64,000 bases of DNA from an uncultured Gemmiger sp. (GCA_944388145.1 CALXHQ010000001.1:372001-436000), one strand, 5' to 3'; positions 36,771 through 43,872 are shown, counted from the first letter of the stretch. Numbers and translations: made by a program. The notes: generated from the sequence alone by a model not told the origin.

Positions 36771-36972
36771 ACTCCCCCTTTTTCAGTGCGGCGGTGGCTC
36801 GCATGGCCCCCTGTTTGAGGCTTATGCCCGGCGGAACAAGAACGGCGACCGCCGTTGACTTCTCATCCCGGCACAAAGCCGCACCGAATTGCTTGTCACG
36901 AATCACATAGAACTCGCATCCGTCAATCTGGTAAAAATGCACATTCCTGCCCTTAAACTTTCCCAGCAGCAT
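36745..36972 (-). CDS. Small hypothetical protein of the island
   Basis: 75 residues from ATG with AAAGGGGG upstream. MLLGKFKGRNVHFYQIDGCEFYVIRDKQFGAAL suggests a small beta-rich fold; no motif is recognised. It overlaps the 41-residue gene before it and the DUF3987 gene after it, typical of a compact phage-like operon. Confidence 0.65.
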   Translation of the reverse strand: MLLGKFKGRNVHFYQIDGCEFYVIRDKQFGAALCRDEKSTAVAVLVPPGISLKQGAMRATAALKKGEFVHVEHPL

Positions 36973-37078
36973 GGCGGGCCGCCCCCTTTCCGTCAAGCGC
37001 CAAAATCTCCATCACTTTCCTGCGCAGCTCCGGGTCTGCGCGCATCGCGGCCAGCAGGCGGCGTTCTTCCTCTGTCAT
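36953..37078 (-). CDS. Very small hypothetical protein (41 residues)
   Basis: MTEEERRLLAAMRADPELRRKV begins a short, strongly helical, charged peptide. GGGGGCGGCAGG lies before the ATG, the ATG overlaps the upstream stop (ATGA), and the 3' end overlaps the next gene. The tight packing on both sides supports it as a real gene. Confidence 0.62.
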   Translation of the reverse strand: MTEEERRLLAAMRADPELRRKVMEILALDGKGAARHAAGKV

Positions 37079-37239
37079 ACCCTGCCGCCCCCTTTCTGGT
37101 GCTGTTCCCAATAGACCTGTTCCAGCACGGCAAGTTTCGTCAGGGCCAGGCGCAGGAACTGGGGTTCGGTGTTGCGGTTCAGAATGTCGCCGATCTGGCG
37201 GCGCAGATACTCGGTGCTGTCGAACCCGGATTTATTCAT
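37075..37239 (-). CDS. Small hypothetical protein (54 residues)
   Basis: 54 residues from ATG with GGGGGAAAG upstream; the longer open frame has no site. STEYLRRQIGDILNRNTEPQFLRLALTKLAVLEQVY looks like two helices. It overlaps neighbours on both sides by 4-8 bp. Function unknown. Confidence 0.65.
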   Translation of the reverse strand: MNKSGFDSTEYLRRQIGDILNRNTEPQFLRLALTKLAVLEQVYWEQHQKGGGRV

Positions 37240-37603
37240 TTGTCTTTCCCCCTGCAATCTCTGCCAGCGCGGCGCGGGCTGCTTCCTGGGCACTTTGCAT
37301 CTCGGCAACGGTCTTTTGCAGCCGTGCCAGCTCAACAGCCTGGGAAGTCTGCCGCCACAGGTCGGCAAGGTCCACCTGGGCGTCCAGCTGTTCCGCCGGG
37401 CGGATGTTGGTCACGGCGTACCCCTCCGCCTGCATCTGCTGGGTAATGTAGCCCGCCGGGCGCATCCCCAGGCGGGAAAGAGCGTCAACCCGGCCGCCGT
37501 CCAGGATCACGGTCTCGGTCTGCTCGGCGCGGGGCTTGGGCTGGCGGGTGTCCACAAAGGACACGGCATAGGCATACAGCCGGATGGTCTTTGTCAGTTT
37601 CAT
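37232..37603 (-). CDS. Hypothetical island protein with C-terminal helix
   Basis: 123 residues from ATG with TTGGAGGAA upstream. The N-terminal ~75 residues look like a small alpha/beta domain (IRLYAYAVSFVDTRQPKP...VTNIRP); the last ~50 form a long Ala/Gln/Glu-rich helix that may be a coiled coil. Overlaps the next gene by 8 bp. No recognised family. Confidence 0.65.
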   Translation of the reverse strand: MKLTKTIRLYAYAVSFVDTRQPKPRAEQTETVILDGGRVDALSRLGMRPAGYITQQMQAEGYAVTNIRPAEQLDAQVDLADLWRQTSQAVELARLQKTVAEMQSAQEAARAALAEIAGGKTNE

Positions 37604-37703
37604 TTGTCTTTTTCCTCCAATTCTGCTATACTGGAGGCGGTAAAGTGTGCAATTTTTTACCGCCTGGCCGTCCTGGATGTTGCAGCATCCGGGGCGGCCT
37701 TTC

Positions 37704-38417
37704 TCATTCACGGACAGCCGCCAGCATCCAGGCGGCAATTTCTTCCGGTGTGGAAGTCTCCAGCCGTTTGTCGAGCTGGCGGGTCATAACGCTGTGGGCT
37801 TCCTCGACCGTAGCACATTCGGCAACCTCCCGCAGCTCCGCATATTCCGGCGCATCGTACAGGGCGGGAAAGCGGCGGGCAGTATCAGCCCAGTGCCGGG
37901 CGGCTTCCCAGGCTGCCTCGGTCCCCCGGCGGAATTCCTCTGCGGCCGCGTGCAGCTGTTTCTCGGCATCCAAGAGAGCCTTGCCGGCTCGGACCTTTTC
38001 CGGGTCATTGCTCGCCAGAAGTTCCCAGGTGACCGGCGAAGTTTGCTGGCGGCTGGCTGCATACAGCAGTGAATGAGGCAACGCTTCCAGGTTTTTTAAT
38101 TCCGCCAAGTTGGCGGAATTAAAATTGTCGCCAATCGTCACCATGCGCCGGGCGCTGCCCTCGCTCAAGCCGCGGGCCTTGCACCAGGCAGTCCACTGAC
38201 CGCCGCCATACCGGCCGGCGCGGGCAAGTTTGGCGTGCATGGCTGCTACACGCTTGCAGGTCTCGATGTAGCTGCTGCCGGTGGCCTGGGCGTATTTGCA
38301 AAAGTCCAGGTCAATGCGCTGCAGTTCTGTGCGTTCCTCCATCTCCGCCGGGAAGGTGTACGTCTGAAATCCATACTCGTTCATGGCTCTGGCGGCCATA
38401 GCATTCTGTTCGTTCAT
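37704..38417 (-). CDS. Hypothetical phage-like protein with HTH-like segment
   Basis: 237 residues, start overlapping the preceding HTH gene in ATGA, with a good site inside that gene. The central part (WTAWCKARGLSEGSARRMVTIGDNF, about 75-100) looks like a helix-turn-helix, as in DUF3102/ParB-N-like phage proteins; the C-terminal half is helical and acidic. It could be a DNA-binding replication or partition accessory. Function not established. Confidence 0.66.
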   Translation of the reverse strand: MNEQNAMAARAMNEYGFQTYTFPAEMEERTELQRIDLDFCKYAQATGSSYIETCKRVAAMHAKLARAGRYGGGQWTAWCKARGLSEGSARRMVTIGDNFNSANLAELKNLEALPHSLLYAASRQQTSPVTWELLASNDPEKVRAGKALLDAEKQLHAAAEEFRRGTEAAWEAARHWADTARRFPALYDAPEYAELREVAECATVEEAHSVMTRQLDKRLETSTPEEIAAWMLAAVRE

Positions 38418-38644
38418 GCGGTCCTCCTGTTCTTCCGGGCGGCGTCAAAGAAGTATTTGCCGTAGTCGGCGCGGTCGATGTTCAACACCTGGGCAATGGC
38501 GTCCATCTGCCAGGCGTCAAAGGGCTGCTGGCCGGTCATGCGAGCGGTCATGGTGCTGGGGGCCATGCCGGCCCGGCGGGCCACCTCATTCTGGGTGATC
38601 TCGCACTCGGCAAAGCGAATGCGCAGGTTGTAGAAGGGTCTCAT
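38414..38644 (-). CDS. Small HTH protein (second gene of the leftward operon)
   Basis: 76 residues. NLRIRFAECEITQNEVARRAGMAPSTMTARMTGQQPFDAWQMDAIAQVLNI is a Cro/C1-type HTH with a weakly conserved recognition helix. ATGA overlap with the previous HTH gene. Probably an excisionase/Cro-like or replication regulator. Confidence 0.75.
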   Translation of the reverse strand: MRPFYNLRIRFAECEITQNEVARRAGMAPSTMTARMTGQQPFDAWQMDAIAQVLNIDRADYGKYFFDAARKNRRTA

Positions 38645-38850
38645 GCGTGGTTCACCTCCTTCTTGATGATGCTGTCCACCGGCACGCCCAGAGCGGCGGC
38701 AATCTTCCTGGCGGTGACAGGGGCGCACGCTTTCCCGCACCGCACAGCGGAAACGGTCACACGGGATACGCCAGCCATTTCCGCAAGTCGAATACTGGTA
38801 ATGTCCTGCTGCGCCATTTCTGCAATCAACTTTACACGGTCAATCCTCAT
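38641..38850 (-). CDS. Cro-like HTH regulator (first gene of the leftward operon)
   Basis: 69 residues from ATG 38850 with GGAGGTG eight bases upstream. RVKLIAEMAQQDITSIRLAEMAGVSRVTVSAVRCGKACAPVTARKIAAALGVPVDSI is a clear XRE/Cro HTH. It faces the divergent repressor across a shared three-operator region, the classic lysogeny-switch arrangement (cI/cro, Stl/Str). Confidence 0.85.
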   Translation of the reverse strand: MRIDRVKLIAEMAQQDITSIRLAEMAGVSRVTVSAVRCGKACAPVTARKIAAALGVPVDSIIKKEVNHA

Positions 38851-38874
38851 TAAGTTCACCTCCTATTGTGTTAA

Positions 38875-38945
38875 CGCAATTGCGTCAACACAATAGATTA
38901 TATACCGCAATTGCGATTATGTCAACAAAATGTTTTGCAATTGCG
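38875..38945. promoter_or_regulatory. Three-operator switch region
   Basis: The palindrome CGCAATTGCG occurs at 38875-38884 and 38906-38915, and as TGCAATTGCG at 38936-38945. Centres are 31 and 30 bp apart, close to three helical turns, so all lie on one face. The middle site fills the spacer of the leftward promoter, the left one lies just downstream of its -10, and the right one upstream of its -35. Confidence 0.9.
38897..38925 (-). promoter_or_regulatory. Leftward operon promoter of the island
   Basis: Perfect TTGACA (38920-38925), 17-bp spacer, TATAAT (38897-38902) on the minus strand. Such a strong promoter needs repression; the operators cover it. Confidence 0.92.
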
Positions 38946-38982
38946 TTAGCGTTGTGATATTGTATATGTTAGAGGTGATAGC

Positions 38983-39495
38983 ATTGGGATAGGGAAAAGA
39001 ATTCGTGAGTTGTGCGAACTACGCGGTTTGAGCATTCGCCGATTGTCTATCATGGCAAACATTCCATATAGTACACTTTACTCCATTATCAGCAGAGATA
39101 GCGCAGGGGCTGATAGCGAAACTATAAACCGCATAGCAAAAGCCTTAAATGTATCGGTAGCGGACATTTTGCTCGATATCGAAGAAATGGCAGATATTTT
39201 AAGCAAAACCAAAATTGATGAATCTGTTCAAGAAATTTCGGACAAATTGAAATCAGGTGCCGAGAGACTGAATGCATTTATAACCTCAATTCGCGCTGTC
39301 GGTTATGACCTTGTCATTGAAAAAGATACAAACAAGGAAGATATTTACACATTCAAGAAATGCGATAATTCTTGGGAACATCGCATCTCTCAACAAGATC
39401 TGGTCTCAATGCTGCATGAATCACTCGGGTATACGGAATATCTGTGCATTCGCATGGAAAAGAAGTTGGAAGAAGATTCCACTGGTGTTTCTTAA
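38983..39495 (+). CDS. Divergent XRE repressor of the island, non-ATG start
   Basis: N-terminal HTH (IGKRIRELCELRGLSIRRLSIMANIPYSTLYSIISRDSAGADSETINRIAKALNVSVADIL) and a C-terminal helical/mixed domain of ~100 residues. The HTH helix 1 is in frame upstream of TTG 39010, but no ATG, GTG or TTG exists there; ATT at 38983 sits five bases after GAGGTG and is the best start (170 residues). TTG 39010 would truncate helix 1. The gene is AT-rich compared with the host. By position it is the cI/Stl-like master repressor. Confidence 0.82.
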   Translation: MGIGKRIRELCELRGLSIRRLSIMANIPYSTLYSIISRDSAGADSETINRIAKALNVSVADILLDIEEMADILSKTKIDESVQEISDKLKSGAERLNAFITSIRAVGYDLVIEKDTNKEDIYTFKKCDNSWEHRISQQDLVSMLHESLGYTEYLCIRMEKKLEEDSTGVS

Positions 39496-39566
39496 TATCG
39501 TTGACCTGCCAGCCCCGCCGAGAATCCACTGCAGCAGCGCATGGCCGATCCGCCCCGAAGCTGACC

Positions 39567-39760
39567 GTGGTGGATTGTGGTGGTTTTGTGGTGGATTGGC
39601 ACACAAATCCACCACACTGTTATTGACGATATTCCGTTACTATTTTGTTTTTGTGGTGGATGTGGTGGATTTTGCAGGAAAAGTACCATACGAGAAAAAT
39701 AAAAAAATGAAAGTTATAGAGAGATTTTCAAAACGGCAAAAATCCACCACAATCCACCAC
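39567..39760. repeat. Iteron-like repeats around AT-rich DNA, candidate replication origin
   Basis: The 10-mer GTGGTGGATT occurs perfectly at 39567 and 39588 (+), 39606 (-), 39662 (+), 39741 and 39751 (-), with variants at 39577 and 39653. The copies form two clusters, direct on the left and inverted on the right, flanking AT-rich stretches 39616-39652 and 39672-39740. The layout matches island/plasmid origins (as in SaPIs) bound by an initiator. Confidence 0.78.
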
Positions 39761-39872
39761 AGACCCGCCACAGTCGCCGGACTTTCCGGCATTTCTTACA
39801 CATAGGAAACCGTATACTTCTCAGGACGTCAATTCCGAGACCGGGAAAGTATACGACCTTGATGGGCGCCCG

Positions 39873-40240
39873 GCGGGTTTTATGACACGACAACGCGCGA
39901 GGCCACACCCTCGCACAGTGACCCGCTGGCGGGAATGTCCCGGACCCGCACGAGTAAGCCGCCCGCCGGGCAGGTAGTTTTTCACGGTGGGGGCATGACA
40001 CGGACAAAACAGCCCGGCGGGACACAAAGCCCCACAACGCCCCGGTTTTCGCCCCCCTGTGGCGCGTTCCAGCGCACAGGCGGCAAACTATATTCCTACT
40101 CGCCAGAACGCCGCACAGCGCCCCGCCGGGGCCTTCCTGCGAGGGCGGGGACGCCAAGGGGAGGATTTTGTAACACGACACGCGCGGGAATTTCTGGACA
40201 CGATAACGCGCGCGGGTTTTATGACGCGATAACGCGCGGG
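39873..40240. repeat. GC-rich non-coding block with dispersed repeats
   Basis: A motif of the form GGGTTTTATGACRCGAYAACG followed by CGCG occurs at 39873-39899 and 40213-40238, with partial copies at 40171-40187 and 40197-40213. CCCGCCGGG-type palindromes occur several times. No convincing gene is seen between 39496 and 40614. Confidence 0.6.
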
Positions 40241-40380
40241 CGGCTCGCGCCCCAAAACCTTATAAAACCTAAAATCCAGCCAGGAAACGCCACCCCGCCG
40301 GGCAGAGCACGGCATTAAACCGAATAAACTGTATCAACTGAAAGCAGGCAACACAAAAACACATTTTTCCCTTGCCTGCC

Positions 40381-40459
40381 AGTGACTAAAGTGACTTTAG
40401 TGACTAAATCGCTGGTATTCGTGAATAAAGTCACTAAAGACACTAAAGTCACCCGGTCA
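40381..40459. repeat. 9-bp iterons upstream of the integrase
   Basis: Three direct units of AGTGACTWW (40381-40408), a 20-bp gap, then inverted units (AGTCACTAA, AGACACTAA, AGTCAC; 40428-40452). The direct block shares 19 bp with the repeat at 34856-34874. Confidence 0.72.
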
Positions 40460-40614
40460 CTGGACACAAAAAGAAAAAACCGCCCCCGGCGGCAACCGGG
40501 AACGGTTTTGAATAGAACGGCTCACACAGCAACGTGTATAAGCAGCCCCAACATCTGCTATTATACACCTTCCTGCGTGGGCCTGTCAAAACATACCCAC
40601 AAGGAGGTCTTTGT

Positions 40615-41688
40615 ATGGGCAGACGAACGAACACAGCCGCCTGGAACGGCAAACGCTGGCGCATTGACGTGCAGAAGGACGGCACCCGCAAGAGCTTTTA
40701 CAGCTCAAAGCCCGGCCGCACCGGCCAGCGGGAAGCAAACGCCAAAGCGGACGCCTGGCTGGAGGAAGGCATCGAGGCCAAAGCGCCCCGCGTCAGCGAA
40801 GCCGGTCAGCAATGGCTGCAGGAAGTGCACCTCACGACCAGCTCAACCAACTACCGCCCGCTGGAAAGCCGCTGGCGGGTATGGGTGCTGCCCCAGATCG
40901 GCAGCAAGCGGGTCAGCAACCTGACAGACCAGGACCTGCAGAACATCGTCAACAAGGCATATTCCGCCGGGCGCAGCCGCAAGACGCTGCAGCTGCTTTG
41001 TGCAGACCTGCGGGCGTTTTGCAAGTATTGCCGCAAGTCAAAGTTTGCCCGTTACACGCCGGAAGACTTGCGCGTTCCCGCCGGGGCCAGGTACAAAGGC
41101 AAAACCGTCCTGCAGCCGGCGGACCTTGTCAAGCTGTTCAATACTGACACGACCGTATATAAGGGCCGCACGGTACACGATGATTTCATCCAGGCGTACC
41201 GCTTCCAGGTGCTGACCGGCCTGCGTCCTGGTGAGCTGCTGGGCCTGCGCTGGGCGGATATTCACGGCAACACGGTGCAGGTGGCCCGCTCGGTCAACGT
41301 GGACGGCGAGGAAACCCAGGGCAAGAACCAGAATGCGGTGCGTGCCTTTGTGATGTCAGACATGGCCCGGCGGGTGCTGGAAGATCAGCGCCAGGTCACC
41401 GGCAGCGAGGACAGCGTGTTTGCCCTGGGCTCGGAACAGTATTATTACCACCGCTGGCGGGTGTACTGTAAGGCCAACGGGCTGACGCCCTGCTCCCCCT
41501 ACGAGCTGCGGCACACCTTTGTTTCTGTGGTCAAGACGCTGCCCGCCGGGGAGGTCAAGCAGCTGGTGGGCCACAGTCAGGACATGGACACCTTCGGCGT
41601 GTACGGCCACGCCCTGACCGGCGATGATGAGACCACCGCCCAGGCCGTGAACGGGGTGTTCCTGCGGGTGCTGAAAACCGCCCAATAG
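40615..41688 (+). CDS. int: Tyrosine-type site-specific integrase
   Basis: 357 residues from ATG with AAGGAGGT upstream. An AP2-like N-terminal arm-binding part (1-55), a SAM-like core-binding domain (about 60-150), and a catalytic domain with Arg204 (TGLRPGELLGLRW), a lysine near 237, Arg299 (PYELRHTF), His320 (VGH) and nucleophile Tyr330 (FGVYGH). The first residue of the HxxR box is Tyr296 instead of His. It is the last island gene, 145 bp from attR, and should catalyse recombination at the tRNA-Leu site. Confidence 0.95.
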   Translation: MGRRTNTAAWNGKRWRIDVQKDGTRKSFYSSKPGRTGQREANAKADAWLEEGIEAKAPRVSEAGQQWLQEVHLTTSSTNYRPLESRWRVWVLPQIGSKRVSNLTDQDLQNIVNKAYSAGRSRKTLQLLCADLRAFCKYCRKSKFARYTPEDLRVPAGARYKGKTVLQPADLVKLFNTDTTVYKGRTVHDDFIQAYRFQVLTGLRPGELLGLRWADIHGNTVQVARSVNVDGEETQGKNQNAVRAFVMSDMARRVLEDQRQVTGSEDSVFALGSEQYYYHRWRVYCKANGLTPCSPYELRHTFVSVVKTLPAGEVKQLVGHSQDMDTFGVYGHALTGDDETTAQAVNGVFLRVLKTAQ

Positions 41689-41708
41689 AGCCCCGCCGTA
41701 CCGCATAT

Positions 41709-41723
41709 TTTACCGCACTTTTG
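41709..41723. promoter_or_regulatory. Candidate integrase arm-type site, right end
   Basis: TTTACCGCACTTTTG, identical to 32868-32882. It lies between the integrase stop and attR. Confidence 0.68.
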
Positions 41724-41833
41724 GTTTTTACATCGGCCTGTGGCGTTCCTGTTATGCAAATGCAGGCCGCCCGGCGGGCCGCCTTATTGCTCACATTGCC
41801 CGGCGTACCGGCACGGCAATTCAACGCTGAATA

Positions 41834-41858
41834 GTTCAAGTCCCATCTTCCGCACCAA
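41834..41858 (+). repeat. attR (25-bp direct repeat, right copy)
   Basis: Identical to 32798-32822: the remnant 3' end of the original tRNA-Leu(GAG). Confidence 0.93.
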
Positions 41859-41861
41859 GAA

Positions 41862-41900
41862 AAAGAGCGTCAGAACGTTGGTTCTGGCGCTCTTTGCTTT
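41862..41900 (+). terminator. Hairpin terminator after attR, probably the original tRNA-Leu terminator
   Basis: A 15-bp stem (41862-41876 with 41881-41895, one G-U) followed by GCTTTG. Its place just after the tRNA 3' remnant suggests it served the tRNA before insertion. Confidence 0.75.
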
Positions 41901-41969
41901 GTACTTGACCACGTTTGGCTGAAACAATGAATGACACAATCTATCCGGCAGAATTTTTCGCAAAAAGTA

Positions 41970-41998
41970 TTGACAACGTACAGGTTCTGCGATACAAT
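41970..41998 (+). promoter_or_regulatory. Promoter of tRNA-Leu(CAG), first copy
   Basis: TTGACA (41970-41975), 17-bp spacer, TACAAT (41993-41998), 38 bp before the tRNA. Confidence 0.9.
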
Positions 41999-42036
41999 AG
42001 AGTGCGTCGCCGGTACAAACGGCGGAAACAAAATAT

Positions 42037-42123
42037 GCGGATGTGGCGGAACTGGCAGACGCGCTAGATTCAGGTTCTAGTTCCCTTAAAAGAGTGTGGG
42101 TTCAAATCCCTTCATCCGCACCA
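42037..42123 (+). tRNA. tRNA-Leu(CAG), copy 1
   Basis: An 87-nt class II tRNA with CCA; anticodon CAG at 42071-42073. Identical to the minus-strand copy at 47957-48043, including 34 bp of leader. Confidence 0.97.
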
Positions 42124-42158
42124 AAACGAGCGTTCTTGCGGGAATGCTCGTTTTTTGT
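42124..42158 (+). terminator. Terminator of tRNA-Leu(CAG) copy 1
   Basis: Stem AAAACGAGC with GCTCGTTTT plus inner GTTC/GAAT, then TTTTTTG. The mate-pump gene follows 60 bp later and may depend on read-through. Confidence 0.85.
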
Positions 42159-42215
42159 TTTTGGTATCCGAAACCGGCTAAACCGGCAGATTTCAACCAG
42201 AAAGAGGGAGGACCC

Positions 42216-43595
42216 ATGCGGCGGGTGGATTTTGAGAACGGAGGCATTGTGCAGAATATTCTGCAATCGGCATTTCCCATGCTGGTGGCGCAGATCCTGA
42301 ACCTGCTGTACAATATTGTGGACCGTGTATACATTGCCCGCATCCCGGGCATCGGCACCACGGCGTTGGGGGCGGTGGGGCTGTGTTTTCCGGTGATTGT
42401 TATCATCACTGCATTCAGCAATCTGTTCGGCAGCGGCGGCGCCCCGCTGTTTTCCATCGCCAGGGGCAGCGGTGACCAACAACGGGCGCATCGCATCCTG
42501 CACGTTGCCTTCACCATGCTGGCCGGCTGTGCGCTGGTGCTGATGGCAGCGGGGCTGCTGTTCGCGCGGCCCATTCTGACAGTGTTCGGCGCCTCGCCGG
42601 ATGCATTGCAATACGCCCTGCCCTATATGCAGGTTTATCTGATCGGCACACTGCCCGCCATGTTGGCCACCGGTCTGAACCCATTTGTCAACGCCCAGGG
42701 GTATGTGTTTGTCGGCATGGCCAGCGTGGTGATTGGCGCGATGGCCAACCTGGTGTTGGATCCGCTTTTCATCTTTGCGCTGAACATGGGCGTGCCGGGG
42801 GCCGCTGTGGCCACCGTGATTTCCCAGTTGCTATCCGCCGCCTACCTGATGCACTTCCTTTGCCGAAAGGCCGAATACCGGGTGAAGGTTTTGCTCCCCA
42901 AACAACTGGCAGCCAGCCTGGCCTGTGTGCGGGACATTGTCAGCCTGGGCACAGCCGGCTTTATCATGCAGATCACCAACAGCCTGGTCACCATCAGCTG
43001 CAACAGCGTGCTTGCCGCCACCGGAGGTGATCTGTACGTTTCGGTGATGACCATTCTGTCCAGCGTGCGGCAGATGGTGGAAACGCCCCTGTTGGCCATT
43101 ACAGACGGATCGTCCCCCATCATCAGCTATAACTACGGTGCGCGGCGGCCGCACCGGGTGCGCCGTGCCTGTCTGACCATGGCTCTGTTGGCACTTGGGT
43201 ATACGCTGGCCATTTGGCTGGTGATCCTGCTGGCGCCCGGGGTACTGATCGCGCTGTTTACCAACGACCGGGCCCTGCAGGCTGACACCGCCCCGGCCAT
43301 GAAGCTGTATTTTTCCACCTTCATCTTTATGTTGTTGCAGTATGTGGGGCAAACGACCTTTAAGGCATTGAACAAAAAGCGGCAGGCGATCTTTTTCTCC
43401 CTGCTGCGCAAGGTCATTATTGTGGTCCCACTGACCTATCTGCTTCCCTACGCCTTTGGCATGGGTACCACCGGTGTCTTTCTGGCCGAGCCCATCTCCA
43501 ACGCGGCGGGCGGCTGCCTGTGCTTTTTGGTGATGCTGCTCACTGTGCTGCCGGAGTTGAAGCAAATGGCCTCCGGGCAGGCAGTACAGCTCTGA
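42216..43595 (+). CDS. MATE family efflux transporter
   Basis: 459 residues, twelve hydrophobic segments in two homologous halves, GAGGGAGG before the ATG. The MATE signature patterns are visible: NLLYNIVDRVYIARIPGIGTTALGAVGL early, and a matching FVNAQGYVFVGMASVVIGAMANLVLDP in the first half. It exports drugs or metabolites in exchange for Na+ or H+. Substrate unknown. It starts 93 bp after tRNA-Leu without a visible promoter of its own. Confidence 0.93.
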   Translation: MRRVDFENGGIVQNILQSAFPMLVAQILNLLYNIVDRVYIARIPGIGTTALGAVGLCFPVIVIITAFSNLFGSGGAPLFSIARGSGDQQRAHRILHVAFTMLAGCALVLMAAGLLFARPILTVFGASPDALQYALPYMQVYLIGTLPAMLATGLNPFVNAQGYVFVGMASVVIGAMANLVLDPLFIFALNMGVPGAAVATVISQLLSAAYLMHFLCRKAEYRVKVLLPKQLAASLACVRDIVSLGTAGFIMQITNSLVTISCNSVLAATGGDLYVSVMTILSSVRQMVETPLLAITDGSSPIISYNYGARRPHRVRRACLTMALLALGYTLAIWLVILLAPGVLIALFTNDRALQADTAPAMKLYFSTFIFMLLQYVGQTTFKALNKKRQAIFFSLLRKVIIVVPLTYLLPYAFGMGTTGVFLAEPISNAAGGCLCFLVMLLTVLPELKQMASGQAVQL

Positions 43596-43625
43596 CTGGC
43601 CGCCGGCAGCGCCACAGGATATTCT

Positions 43626-43667
43626 AACGCGTGCCGCAGGCGAGGTTCTCCCGCGGCACGCGTTTCC
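43626..43667 (+). terminator. Terminator after the MATE gene
   Basis: A perfect 12-bp stem (43626-43637 with 43653-43664) followed by only a short TTTCCC run. Confidence 0.6.
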
Positions 43668-43872
43668 CATATTTTCGACCGGTGCCCCCCCGCAGGCAAA
43701 CCACAGCAAAAGAAAAATCCCAACCGTTCGCACAGTCGGGATTTTGGAAAGAGAAAAAGCACTTTAGATGCCGCTTGAAACACGCGAACATTGCTTAACG
43801 TTGTTTATAGAGTTTGTATCAAGGGCTTCTTTGTCTGCGGTTCGGAATTTGAAGTTTCGGAGAAGGAAATCC

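Larger units (their letters stand above)
32798..41858. mobile_element. Integrated phage-satellite-like island in tRNA-Leu(GAG)
   Basis: About 9.06 kb between 25-bp direct repeats: the left copy completes tRNA-Leu, the right lies beside the integrase gene. Contents: tyrosine integrase (+), divergent repressor (+), a leftward operon of two small HTH genes, unknown small proteins, a DUF3987 replication-type protein, a sigma-like regulator and a final coiled-coil protein, plus a repeat-rich presumed origin. I see no relaxase, coupling protein, capsid, portal, terminase or lysis gene. This fits a phage satellite or other replicating island; a degraded prophage is the alternative. Confidence 0.88.

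Noticed and set aside
32924-38850. Island operon considered as an integrative conjugative/mobilizable element
   Set aside because: I see no relaxase, coupling protein or type IV secretion gene among its products.
39567-39760. Repeat cluster considered as a CRISPR array
   Set aside because: Repeats are 10 bp, occur in both orientations and lack unique spacers of constant length; no cas genes are in the window.
39935-40318. Plus-strand frame of 127 codons in the island's non-coding block
   Set aside because: No ribosome binding site, and its sequence is made of the DNA repeats; protein coding is not supported.
40473-40512. Hairpin with AAAACCG/CGGTTTT ends before the integrase
   Set aside because: Its T tract points to the minus strand, where no transcript is expected; the stem is interrupted, so I did not list it as a terminator.
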